Positions 19,010-26,995 of a DNA stretch of 64,000 bases are shown here, one piece after another. Position numbers and translations under genes: made by a program. The DNA lies in NCBI RefSeq assembly GCF_000613805.1, contig NZ_BAJR01000002.1, positions 124,001 through 188,000 of the forward strand, in the 5' to 3' direction. Source of the DNA: Phocaeicola paurosaccharolyticus JCM 15092. GTDB taxonomy: Bacteria; Bacteroidota; Bacteroidia; Bacteroidales; Bacteroidaceae. The notes under the pieces are model-generated. The model was not told the origin of the DNA and ran no database searches. It worked only from the letters and a program-made list of their open reading frames with translations. Each line of letters begins with the position of its first letter. The first letter of the stretch is position 1.

Positions 19010-19235
19010 TGGTTAGAGACTACTCTTGCCAAGACATATTGAAAATAAGAGGCGTTATGTCTTCTTCTTGTATGTACGAAGCCTGAGAACCTTCAAACAA
19101 TGGAAACAAGAGATGATATAATGGTCTCCACGCATATGCGTGGGGCTGTTATTCCCACATCTGTTTCCAATGGTTTTCTCAGGGCTTGTACATTAAGAAG
19201 TGTGGCATACGGCACCACGCTTCTGCGTTTAATAA
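19010..19235 (+). ncRNA. Candidate multi-hairpin structured RNA
   Basis: Three nested or adjacent stems can form. AAGACATA/TATGTCTT (19031-19038 with 19056-19063) is a perfect 8-bp stem. A long imperfect stem joins 19073-19115 with 19157-19192, with TGTAC/GTACA at its foot and the complementary CTGAGAA/TTCTCAG and GGAAACA/TGTTTCC blocks; it caps in the palindrome CCACGCATATGCGTGG (19128-19143). AGAAGTGTGG/CCACGCTTCT (19196-19224) is a 10-bp stem with one G-U. No open frame covers it. It could be a stand-alone RNA or the leader of the 19280 gene. I recognise no known family, and there is no reverse transcriptase nearby. Confidence 0.55.
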
Positions 19236-19279
19236 CAGACTCGTTTGGGTGCTATCGGGCATAGAACGAAACTACACGT

Positions 19280-20107
19280 ATGACAATTCTAATTATTATT
19301 CTCATTGTTGTAGCAGTAATCTTCATCATCAACCATAATGGTAATAAACATAATGAAGAAATGAGAAAACTTGCTGAGCAAAAGAAAGCGGCACAAAGTT
19401 CACTTAGCCAACATAATATCAACAACAAAATCATGGATGCAGTCCATGCTATGGGTGATGGTCAAAATGCTCAATACTGGGAAGGTTTTAAGCGCAGAAA
19501 ACCAAACGAAGCAAAAGCCATCGTTGCTGCTTCTAGATTGAACATGGACTTATTGAGTGATAAGGATGCCTTTGAGGTCGTGAGCACATTCCTTCGCTGG
19601 TCTGAGAATGCTGGCAAACCAATTTCTAAACTTAAAGACGACACTATTGCACAACTCTCTGAGTTTCTCAATGAAGTTTCTTTTGAAATGTTGGAATCCA
19701 AGCTTAAAAACGAGATACCCAAGGAAGCTAAGACATTCAACATTTCTCCAAACCATACAGTCGGCTACTTTATGCTAATATACTTGAAGGAAGCACAAAA
19801 CCGCCAATCTAAGACAAATCTTCCAACTGGTGACATCCGCTCTTTGGTAGAGCAGTTGTTAGACACCGTCTTTACACATGAGATGAAAGCAAAGATGAAC
19901 GAGGATATGGCATATGTATTCGGTGGTTTGGTCGTTGATATGGTTAAGAGTGGCGACGTTGATCCACAACTTCAAATGATGTTGTCATCAATGACCATTC
20001 AAAACATCAAGATGATGAATAAATTGTATGAGTCGGGTAAGGTGGATAAAAATGAGTTCGACCAAATACTTGAAGAAACTCTTGATAAGTTTGCACATCA
20101 ATTCTAA
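19280..20107 (+). CDS. Membrane-anchored protein of unknown function
   Basis: A 275-aa product that I do not recognise. It starts with a hydrophobic segment (about residues 2-18) followed by a basic, charged stretch rich in Lys, Glu and Gln (about 20-45) that may form a coiled coil. The rest is soluble and helical, without cysteine clusters or catalytic motifs that I can identify. It is the first of three closely spaced plus-strand genes (12-bp and 1-bp gaps) downstream of the hairpin RNA candidate. The unit is cargo of the mobilizable element. Confidence 0.65.
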   Translation: MTILIIILIVVAVIFIINHNGNKHNEEMRKLAEQKKAAQSSLSQHNINNKIMDAVHAMGDGQNAQYWEGFKRRKPNEAKAIVAASRLNMDLLSDKDAFEVVSTFLRWSENAGKPISKLKDDTIAQLSEFLNEVSFEMLESKLKNEIPKEAKTFNISPNHTVGYFMLIYLKEAQNRQSKTNLPTGDIRSLVEQLLDTVFTHEMKAKMNEDMAYVFGGLVVDMVKSGDVDPQLQMMLSSMTIQNIKMMNKLYESGKVDKNEFDQILEETLDKFAHQF

Positions 20108-20119
20108 AGCTGTATAATA

Positions 20120-20518
20120 ATGTGGTGGATAATAATTGCTATTATTGCTTTTGTGGCATTTAAGTTCATTTTGGACTCTAAAGCTCAATCAAATGCTGTT
20201 GCCAAACAAGGTGGCATGAGAAAGAAATATTCGATATTGGTTGATTATTTTCTCACAGGAAATGAGAATTGTCGAATTATTCAGGAAAATAGTACATTCA
20301 TTCGTGTCGGTGCTGCCAATCCTGCTGCGAGTACATATTTTGACATCGCCCAAACCTACGGAACAGTTACAATACAATGGATTTCTAAAAGCATACCTCT
20401 TGGAAACCATAAGTTAGAATGGCAGTTCAATGAGTTTGCAGACCAACACGAAATGATACGTCAAATTGGGCATGACGTAGAAACCTATATGGGTAATGTA
20501 CTATCTAAATTTCAGTAA
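20120..20518 (+). CDS. Small membrane-anchored protein of unknown function
   Basis: A 132-aa product with an N-terminal membrane segment (WWIIIAIIAFVAFKFIL, residues 2-18) and a soluble remainder with no motif that I recognise. The topology matches the preceding 275-aa protein: one N-terminal anchor and a cytoplasmic or periplasmic domain. It lies 12 bp after that gene and 1 bp before the next, so the three are almost certainly co-translated. Confidence 0.65.
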   Translation: MWWIIIAIIAFVAFKFILDSKAQSNAVAKQGGMRKKYSILVDYFLTGNENCRIIQENSTFIRVGAANPAASTYFDIAQTYGTVTIQWISKSIPLGNHKLEWQFNEFADQHEMIRQIGHDVETYMGNVLSKFQ

Positions 20519-20519
20519 T

Positions 20520-20915
20520 ATGGGACTGTTCTCTAAAATATTTGGTGGGGCGAAAGAACTCACAAAAATCTCCAATGGCGTTGCAAATGTCACCAACATG
20601 CTTGATGAATACGAAAGCGACCCCGATTTAACATATCTGTATGTGTCGGCATGGATTACACGTGTTGCAGTTATTGATGTAGTGGAAGCAAACGAATTTC
20701 CTTCACACTACACTCTTTATGCCCCGATTCATGGTAATCAGACAAAAATGACCATCATGGAAGCATACGGATTAACTATTACAAGAGTTGTGTCCAAAGC
20801 ACTTGAGCGTTCCTCACGCATTCATGATTATGTGCAAAACATCTTAGACAAAAAGGAAGCTTTCTACGAGATAGACAGGCAACTGCCCGAAGAACAAAAA
20901 AGAATATTCAGATAG
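20520..20915 (+). CDS. Small soluble protein of unknown function
   Basis: A 131-aa product starting MGLFSKIFGGAKELT; the ATG at 20520 follows the previous stop by one base. The N-terminus resembles an amphipathic membrane-associating helix. The rest, including FPSHYTLYAPIHG and an acidic-basic C-terminal helix, matches nothing I recognise. It is the third member of the cargo unit. Confidence 0.62.
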   Translation: MGLFSKIFGGAKELTKISNGVANVTNMLDEYESDPDLTYLYVSAWITRVAVIDVVEANEFPSHYTLYAPIHGNQTKMTIMEAYGLTITRVVSKALERSSRIHDYVQNILDKKEAFYEIDRQLPEEQKRIFR

Positions 20916-20929
20916 CATAAACATACCTA

Positions 20930-21076
20930 CAGTTTAAGCAGGTTGGACGATTAGGATTTAATGTTGCAATAACTCCCGATGCTGTAGACAAAAAGATGAA
21001 ATTAGTTTCAGCCTATGAAACTCAAATAAAAAAGAAGAGGATGCACATATCGGTGGTAAGAGCAGAAAAGGTATAA
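20930..21076 (+). pseudogene. Possible gene remnant
   Basis: A stretch readable as FKQVGRLGFNVAITPDAVDKK and onward to KVISSTOP-like end near 21076 has protein-like composition but no start codon. It begins right after the upstream gene's stop. It may be the tail of a lost gene. I cannot identify the family. Confidence 0.3.
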
Positions 21077-21124
21077 TTCTCCCCAATTTAGATATATTAT
21101 ACGAAAACGTTAATTAATATTCAC

Positions 21125-21364
21125 ATGAAAGATTTGGTTAAGCATAAAATAGCAAAAGAAATATATGCGGATGGCAAAGCATTTTTATGGGGATGCTTGG
21201 TTTCTCTTCTTACTTTGTGTATTGTCATGCTTTGTGATTGGTTAGAATGTTTGAATGATGACTATAAAGTACTTTGGTGCGTATTCTTTTATGGCTCACC
21301 CTTTTTTGCAATTATGATACGATATATGATTATTGCTTATAAGTGGGTGATTAAATGGAAATAA
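21125..21364 (+). CDS. Small two-segment membrane protein
   Basis: A 79-aa product with two hydrophobic segments (about residues 18-38 and 50-72) separated by an acidic loop, DWLECLNDDYK. No family is recognised. It ends the cargo region and is convergent with the mobilization genes. Short membrane proteins in mobile elements are sometimes toxins or immunity proteins; nothing here decides between these. Confidence 0.5.
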   Translation: MKDLVKHKIAKEIYADGKAFLWGCLVSLLTLCIVMLCDWLECLNDDYKVLWCVFFYGSPFFAIMIRYMIIAYKWVIKWK

Positions 21365-21428
21365 GTAAATTCTATTATTAGTTTATGCAGACATTATAGA
21401 AAGTGGAATTATATGTTATCATTATTAG

Positions 21429-22088
21429 TCATATCGTACTTCTACCATCTCGATGCCAATGCACATACACATCCCTTATTGAAATCTCATGGTTAAGATA
21501 AGCCCGACTAATTTCTGTCGGAAGTGTATAAGCCGGATAATAGGCAACCTTGAAATGCCAGTAGATGCCCCGGTTGTCGGGATAAATCCGGCAGTTGTGC
21601 CGTTCGCAGAAAAGGCGTTCACCTTCGGCGGTATAAAGGTAATAGTTGGTCGCTGCTTTCTGTAATTCCGTGTTCTTCTCTTGAAGCTCACGTACTTTTG
21701 CGGCAAGTTGCTCTCGCTGTTTCTGCTCGAATTCATAGGCAGATAAATCCATTTCATGCCATGAACCAGTCTTGAAATATTTGTTGGTACGGCAGATGTA
21801 TTCGCGGATAGCGTCTGTTACAAAAGGTAAGCCGTGGATGTTGGCCAGCCGTGCAATCTGATTGAGGTTGACTTGCATCTTGTAGCTAATATTGGCCGTG
21901 CGTTTCATCCGCTCGCTTTCTTCTATGGTAAGTGCGGCTGAGAGTTCTTTGCCTAATGCTGCTTCACGGATGAAAGCTGCCACAGACAGCCGTGCGGCAT
22001 TGGCTTTCTTCTCAATTATGGCATATTCTGATTCACTGAACTGTATTTCCTTGCGCTTGGTGCGTTTGTTCCCATTTTCTATTTTCAT
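21429..22088 (-). CDS. Mobilization accessory protein (MobC-like)
   Basis: A 219-aa protein with an N-terminal ribbon-helix-helix-like region (KEIQFSESEYAIIEKKANAARLS) followed by VAAFIREAALG, typical of relaxosome accessory proteins of the MobC type. A coiled coil spans about residues 115-140. It overlaps the relaxase stop by four bases (ATGA), so the two are translationally coupled and probably form the relaxosome together. The gene is noticeably more GC-rich than the chromosome around the element. Confidence 0.75.
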   Translation of the reverse strand: MKIENGNKRTKRKEIQFSESEYAIIEKKANAARLSVAAFIREAALGKELSAALTIEESERMKRTANISYKMQVNLNQIARLANIHGLPFVTDAIREYICRTNKYFKTGSWHEMDLSAYEFEQKQREQLAAKVRELQEKNTELQKAATNYYLYTAEGERLFCERHNCRIYPDNRGIYWHFKVAYYPAYTLPTEISRAYLNHEISIRDVYVHWHRDGRSTI

Positions 22089-22876
22089 CTTCTGCGTCCT
22101 CCTTTTCGTTGTTTGTTTTTGTTCTTATCATGGTCAAGCGTGTTGTCACTGCTGCCGCTGCCTGTACCTATCCGAGCAACTGTTGGTTGAATGATAAGTT
22201 CGGCTATTCCTTCCATCAGATTGCCACTGATAGACGACATTGCAGTTTCTCTATCATTGTTTGCTGTAAAACCAGAATTGGTGTCTTCATTGGATGCAGG
22301 GTTGCTGTTCCATTCTGCATAATTCTGGTGTCTGTGGTTATGTATTCCTGCTGTCCGATTTTCATTTTTATTGATGTCCTTATTCTTGTCCGCTTGCATC
22401 CGCTTCCGATGATTGGCTGGTGTCAGTCCCCATTGTTCTGTTATGGAAATGGATGCTTCTTTTGCCGCCTTTCCGATATTAGCAAGATTGGCGCGTGTTC
22501 CGTCATCCAACACCACGTTTGCCAGAAAGTGGAAGTGCGGATTCTTGTTATCCTTGTCGTGATGGCGACCGACAAGGAATTGGTCAAAGCGATAGCCATG
22601 CCGCTCCATATGCCTTATCCAATCTCCAATTATTTCTTCCGCATGAGCTTCAAGCATGGCCGTATCGTTCATGTGGAAGGACATAGGAATGTGCATGGCC
22701 TTTACTTTGAGTGACGGGCGCAGTGCGCACTGGCGATTGAAATCTTCGGTGAGTATGCCAATATCGGTAAGGCTGCTCACTCCACGGGCAATGACTACGT
22801 GCGCCCCTTTCTTGGGATTGAGTATGTAGTCGATGGTCTTGCCCGGATTCTTGCTGTATCTTACTTTGGTTATCAT
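22085..22876 (-). CDS. Relaxase/mobilization nuclease
   Basis: A 263-aa relaxase that would nick oriT and lead the strand during conjugative mobilization. It begins MITKVRYSKNPGKTIDYILNPKKG, a common start for Bacteroides MOBP-type relaxases. It contains HHDKDNKNPHFHF, the HxDxxNPHxHF metal-binding motif, near residue 125-137. The ATG at 22876 is preferred; a longer open frame upstream runs through the inverted-repeat region and is not conserved. The short C-terminal domain suggests nicking without primase or coupling functions. Confidence 0.88.
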   Translation of the reverse strand: MITKVRYSKNPGKTIDYILNPKKGAHVVIARGVSSLTDIGILTEDFNRQCALRPSLKVKAMHIPMSFHMNDTAMLEAHAEEIIGDWIRHMERHGYRFDQFLVGRHHDKDNKNPHFHFLANVVLDDGTRANLANIGKAAKEASISITEQWGLTPANHRKRMQADKNKDINKNENRTAGIHNHRHQNYAEWNSNPASNEDTNSGFTANNDRETAMSSISGNLMEGIAELIIQPTVARIGTGSGSSDNTLDHDKNKNKQRKGGRRR

Positions 22877-22895
22877 TTTGCGTTTCTGTTTTGAT

Positions 22896-22967
22896 GGGGA
22901 GGGTGGCAGCGGACTTCGCACCACAGATGCGTATGATACGTATCTTGGTACCGCTTGCCACCCCTCC
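22896..22967. other. Candidate oriT inverted repeat upstream of the relaxase
   Basis: GGGAGGGTGGCAGCGG (from 22898) and CCGCTTGCCACCCCTCC (22951-22967) are near-perfect inverted repeats. The spacer contains an inner dyad (GATGCGTAT, GATACGTATC). The position, 20 bp upstream of the relaxase start, is where oriT is usually found. Confidence 0.55.
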
Positions 22968-23232
22968 ATACATTATTGCTACTTCTGTCACACCGTCCGG
23001 TATTATGGTCGTGATGTCTGAAACAGATTCCACCGTTGATTTTGTTGAATCCGTTGAGCGGAATACAAAAAGAGGGAAGAAAAAAGAGAATGCTTTACAT
23101 CCGACAGCGTGTCAGCAACCGATTTTCTCTTTTGGCAGGCAAGGTTTTCCGTTGAAATCTGTTGAGGGTGTTGTTGAACTATATAGGCCATATACATACG
23201 TTCTTTCTTATGTTTCATCAGACTCAACAAAT
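22968..23232. other. Gap between relaxase and primase genes
   Basis: About 265 bp beyond the inverted repeat. A 77-aa minus-strand frame (23003-23236) is open but has no recognisable feature and overlaps the next gene's stop, so I do not call it. Confidence 0.35.
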
Positions 23233-24465
23233 TCAACGGTAGTCTTTCAACTTTTCACGGGTAACGGTATAAAAGCGTCCCACTTTCTTAGATGATGCGG
23301 AATACTTCTGCCCCGGCAACACGGATATTTGGTAAGTGGAATAAGACAGCGCATTGGGAGCAGGCTCCAGTTTCCAACACTGTTGCAAGACATTCCTCAC
23401 CTGATGGCGTTCCACTCTTACCATCGAATAGTTGAACAATGCCAAAAGGTCGTTGATGCAGAAGTCCACCACATCCACCTGCATTGTGTCCATGATGTCA
23501 AGCAACAGTTCTGCCAAATCAAGCTCAATGCGGCTCCGGTTGCAGCGGATGATTTTCTCCAATGCTTCCGTGCGTATGAGTGACGGCGCAAACCACATGC
23601 GGCTTTCTTTTTTGGTGGTCAAATTCCGATGTTGCAGGTGGTACAGAAAGGCTGGAATCTCATCTTTTAGTTTCTGCAAAAATGATGTGTCATCTTTTTC
23701 CAATCGGCTGACCTTCCTCACCCAATAACGTGTTTCCTCCGGCTCGATGTAAACGGGGTAATTCTCGTTATTGGAACACAGCACAAACTTGGCGAAGAAC
23801 TGCACTTCATAACGGTCTTTGCCTTTGGCTTCCATCTTGTAGGAATGTGCCGTACTTAGGTTCTTCAACCGTTCACTATCCTCACGGCGGTTGAGCAACA
23901 CTTCGTCCACAACAATCATCAGTTTGCCCGCCCAATCGGCATTGAACTGACTACGGAAGTCCTCATTCGTATTGAACGTAACATTTTCCTGAAACATTGC
24001 TTTCAGAAAGTTCAGAAATGTACTCTTTCCTGTATTACGTTCTTCTGATACCAACAGAAGTATCGGCAATTTCTGTGTCGGTTTCAGATATAACAGTTGA
24101 AGGTAATCCATCCCCAGCTCATACTGCTCACCAAAGATATGTTCCACCAAAGAACAGATATGTTGGAAATCCCCTTCTGCCGGTATATGGGTTATCGGAT
24201 CATAGAGATTATAAAAATTGTTTACGTTGTGGCGGTAGTCCGTATGGCTGGGCATGGTGCAGAATCCATCGTACTTGGGTATCTGAGCCGCTTCATCCTT
24301 GCTATGGTCTTGCCGGAACACACTCATCTTCCACTCCACACGCATTTTGCGAAACGAACCATTCATCATCGGTTGGTTCAATATCCGAAATAACGTAGTA
24401 CCGATGCGCACATATCCGTCTTCTACTTTCCCGTTTTGTAGAACAGTATTCTCATTTACTTCCAT
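23233..24465 (-). CDS. Primase-associated/SF3-like helicase replication protein
   Basis: A 410-aa ATPase of the D5/DUF5906-like group found in Bacteroides mobilizable elements. It has Walker A SEERNTGKST and Walker B KLMIVVDEV. An FVLCSNNENYPVYIEPEETRYW segment resembles the sensor and arginine-finger region. It probably unwinds the element's DNA during replication after excision or transfer. A GTG 24 bp upstream is possible, but the ATG at 24465 is preferred. It overlaps the preceding HTH gene by 14 bp. Confidence 0.8.
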   Translation of the reverse strand: MEVNENTVLQNGKVEDGYVRIGTTLFRILNQPMMNGSFRKMRVEWKMSVFRQDHSKDEAAQIPKYDGFCTMPSHTDYRHNVNNFYNLYDPITHIPAEGDFQHICSLVEHIFGEQYELGMDYLQLLYLKPTQKLPILLLVSEERNTGKSTFLNFLKAMFQENVTFNTNEDFRSQFNADWAGKLMIVVDEVLLNRREDSERLKNLSTAHSYKMEAKGKDRYEVQFFAKFVLCSNNENYPVYIEPEETRYWVRKVSRLEKDDTSFLQKLKDEIPAFLYHLQHRNLTTKKESRMWFAPSLIRTEALEKIIRCNRSRIELDLAELLLDIMDTMQVDVVDFCINDLLALFNYSMVRVERHQVRNVLQQCWKLEPAPNALSYSTYQISVLPGQKYSASSKKVGRFYTVTREKLKDYR

Positions 24466-24781
24466 CACTAACCGTTTTATTCGTTCCACCTAATATTCGT
24501 TTTACATCCGACAATCGGTATCTTACCTTACTGCCGACTTTGACGGCTTTCAGATAGTTTCGTTTGTTCCAATGCCATAAGGTCGCATCGCATACTCCGC
24601 ACATATCCTTTACTTCTTCCCGGCTTAGTAGCCGTTCTTCATCCGCTGCACGGAAAGCCAATGCCACTTCGTTTATCGCGCGATTGATGAGCTCGTCCGA
24701 GAATACGCGCAAGTCCTCGCCTGTAATCTCCAGTTTGATATTGGCTGCGCCGTTGGAGATAATTTGCATCAAGTCTGTCAT
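24452..24781 (-). CDS. Helix-turn-helix (excisionase-like) DNA-binding protein
   Basis: A 109-aa protein with a C-terminal MerR/HTH_17-type domain: LLSREEVKDMCGVCDATLWHW, then an invariant-looking KVGSKVRYRLSDVKRIL wing. Proteins of this design serve as excisionases or replication regulators in Bacteroides mobile elements. The N-terminal part is helical and not recognised. Its 3' end overlaps the primase/helicase gene, so the two are co-expressed. The ATG at 24781 is preferred to a TTG four codons upstream. Confidence 0.8.
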   Translation of the reverse strand: MTDLMQIISNGAANIKLEITGEDLRVFSDELINRAINEVALAFRAADEERLLSREEVKDMCGVCDATLWHWNKRNYLKAVKVGSKVRYRLSDVKRILGGTNKTVSDGSK

Positions 24782-24840
24782 AATCAAAATCAATACTGCC
24801 GGATTATCCGGTGCAACCGCTTCGGCAGCATAATAAACGA

Positions 24841-24876
24841 TTGCACCACCGCTCCCGTATCGGAACGATGGTGCAA
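24841..24876. repeat. TTGCACCA inverted repeat upstream of the HTH gene
   Basis: TTGCACCA (24841-24848) and TGGTGCAA (24869-24876) flank a second dyad, CCG...CGG. It lies 60 bp before the HTH start and could be an operator or replication origin site. The 9-mer TTGCACCAC also occurs twice at 28609-28627. Confidence 0.5.
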
Positions 24877-25012
24877 AAGTATAATTGGATTTCGCTAAAA
24901 TTCAATGGTTTGCGTTTCGCTTATTTCGACGAAACCGTAAACGAAAGAAACGAAATGGATATTGAATTAATCTCGTTTATCGCTATGCTTGAAATCTCAT
25001 TTTGGCAAGACA

Positions 25013-26038
25013 TTACCGCAACACTAATACCGGATTATTCAGAAGTTGGTCTATCACGGGGTGATAAATGCATCCATCGGTAACGGCTGTAATGGTCGTA
25101 ACTTTATTCCCTCCGTCTTTGGATGAAGCACCGCAATGATAAATCTGCTCATCGGCTGTTTGGTAATCAATGACAATATATCTGTCATGGAATATACCGC
25201 CGGATATTCGCAGCGAAACAGAAACATCGGGATATTCCCGACAGAAGTCATTAAACTCTGCCTGATGTAGTCGATTGCCGATATTGTCTGAGAATACAGT
25301 AATCTTCACATTGGCAGAAACCTCTTTCAAGAGTACCAATGTCTTTAATCCGATATAATTATCCACTACGAATATTGTTTTCTTGGCTGTGGCATAAATC
25401 TGTTGGTAAGCCAAATCGGATTCTACAGGTTGGCCGTTGAGTATCAGCCAGCCCCTTCTGACGGTAGGATTACTAAAGTCAAGCATGACATTTGCCAGTT
25501 CCGACTTCGTTACAACATTGCCCAATGTGTCTATTATACTGGCAACCTTGTCATCAACAGCTGATAAGGATTTACGCAAATCAAGCAAGTCTTGTGTGTT
25601 CTGGGTTGTTTGCAAAGACAGTTGGAGATATTCCCTCTGCCCCAATAACGGCTGGTTGTCAACAATGTAGTCCTTCATCTGCTTGAAGATGCGAATCAAG
25701 GCTTTACTTTGCTTGGTTGCCAACTCACCTTTCAAGACAGTCATAAGCATATATATTCCTTGCTCCGTAAAGGCGTATGGATTATATCTGCGACCTCCCC
25801 AACTTGAGGTGGAATTTTTGCACCTCAAGATTTCGCACTCCTCATCGGTCAACTGAAACATGAAGTCTTGCTCAAACTTCTCAATGTTGTTCTTTACCTG
25901 GCGGTTAAAATCCTTGGTACTATATCCGTAGATTTTGGCCAAATCCATATCAAGCATTACTCGAACACCCCGGACATAGTATATAAATCCTTTCAGATAT
26001 TCGGCATTGACTTCTTCTGCGATAATGTCTTTATCCAT
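25013..26038 (-). CDS. ORF6N-domain protein with PLD-like C-terminus
   Basis: A 341-aa product. The N-terminal ORF6N DNA-binding domain (about residues 10-125) shows VRGVRVMLDMDLAKIYGYSTKDFNRQV, FMFQLTDEE and YAFTEQGIYML. The C-terminal part (about 215-341) has a Rossmann-like KTIFVVDNYIGLKTL, then FHDRYIVID and HCGASSKDGG, resembling one HKD half of phospholipase-D-like proteins with Arg in place of Lys. Such proteins are common in phages and mobile elements; regulation or anti-invader activity are both possible. It has no close partner on its strand. Confidence 0.78.
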   Translation of the reverse strand: MDKDIIAEEVNAEYLKGFIYYVRGVRVMLDMDLAKIYGYSTKDFNRQVKNNIEKFEQDFMFQLTDEECEILRCKNSTSSWGGRRYNPYAFTEQGIYMLMTVLKGELATKQSKALIRIFKQMKDYIVDNQPLLGQREYLQLSLQTTQNTQDLLDLRKSLSAVDDKVASIIDTLGNVVTKSELANVMLDFSNPTVRRGWLILNGQPVESDLAYQQIYATAKKTIFVVDNYIGLKTLVLLKEVSANVKITVFSDNIGNRLHQAEFNDFCREYPDVSVSLRISGGIFHDRYIVIDYQTADEQIYHCGASSKDGGNKVTTITAVTDGCIYHPVIDQLLNNPVLVLR

Positions 26039-26067
26039 ATTCGTAAGCTATTATGTTCGTATTTTCT

Positions 26068-26982
26068 TTAGTCTGCTTTGGTAAGATAACTCCGCCATTC
26101 ATTGATGTACGTCCGTTCAATACCGCAATCTTTTATTTTCCCTTTATTCGTGCTGTCGTTCAATTTCTTAATGGCTATCTGCAAGTTACGCACGCTTTTC
26201 AGGTCGCAGTTCGGCATTTCATTGGCAAGCAATCGATGGAATGTCGTCACATCGCAATGGCTTAAAAGCTGTTCTTCCTGCAATGCAAAATACAGCCTTG
26301 CCAAATCGGTGCCAGTGTGCTGTGTAGAGACTCTTAGCTTGATTTTTTTCAAAAGCGTTTCTTTATCGCCGAGCAGATAATCCTGTAAGCAAAGTGGCTG
26401 TTCCGTATTTGTTGGCATTTCCGTTATCACTTCATTCACAGGTTCTAATTCCTCAATACATGATTCCATTACATTCCCTTCTTCAATGGCTTTCTTCTCA
26501 CGCCTGAAATTTTCCCAATCCTCTTTCGTTCGCATCTTATTGCGGATACTACTCTTAATGACAACCCGAATCATGATTGCAGCGATTTTCTGTTCTATGA
26601 AATTGTTTCTCGGATTGTTCGCTTCCGCTTCCAGCTGGTTGACCATCGTTTCATAGCATTTGCCATAATACAGCCATGCCAGCATAGCCGGAACGATTGA
26701 CCCTTTATCTATGCTGTGAAATTCATCTACCAATAATTTAGCGGTATCTGCGTCTGCTGCATAATCTTGAATCTTCCGTTCATTGGCAAGGTCACCGTGA
26801 CATTCCGCCCGATACCTGCGCATCAGTTTGGGCGCAAGTCTCATGCCCACATTAAAAACCTTGTATAGTCCGATAGCCGATTTGTCATTGACTTCCGCAA
26901 CAAAGCGATCGTATTCTTCCGGGTGACCGTCAAGCCATTCCTTGATTTCCTGCTTGAATCTTTCAAAATCCTGTCGAGCCAT
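26068..26982 (-). CDS. Element-encoded protein of unknown function
   Basis: A 304-aa, mostly helical, charged product downstream of the integrase with a 13-bp gap, so probably co-transcribed with it. I see no catalytic motif. The C-terminal third (about 205-304, containing LARLYFALQEEQLL and FHRLLANEM) resembles the DUF6043/RteC-like tails seen in Bacteroides mobile elements, but this is a weak impression. A regulatory role in excision is inference from position only. Confidence 0.6.
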   Translation of the reverse strand: MARQDFERFKQEIKEWLDGHPEEYDRFVAEVNDKSAIGLYKVFNVGMRLAPKLMRRYRAECHGDLANERKIQDYAADADTAKLLVDEFHSIDKGSIVPAMLAWLYYGKCYETMVNQLEAEANNPRNNFIEQKIAAIMIRVVIKSSIRNKMRTKEDWENFRREKKAIEEGNVMESCIEELEPVNEVITEMPTNTEQPLCLQDYLLGDKETLLKKIKLRVSTQHTGTDLARLYFALQEEQLLSHCDVTTFHRLLANEMPNCDLKSVRNLQIAIKKLNDSTNKGKIKDCGIERTYINEWRSYLTKAD

Positions 26983-26995
26983 AGTCCGCTGTCGT

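Noticed and set aside
19010..19235. Hairpin region as a retron non-coding RNA
   Set aside because: No reverse transcriptase gene occurs anywhere in the window, and the stem layout does not show the paired a1/a2 arms flanking the whole RNA.
22109..22714. 201-aa plus-strand open frame over the relaxase
   Set aside because: It is antisense to the relaxase, which shows the conserved HxDxxNPHxHF motif, so the plus-strand frame is a shadow.
23003..23236. 77-aa minus-strand open frame between relaxase and primase genes
   Set aside because: It has no recognisable motif and lies in the region next to the candidate oriT; composition does not support a real gene.
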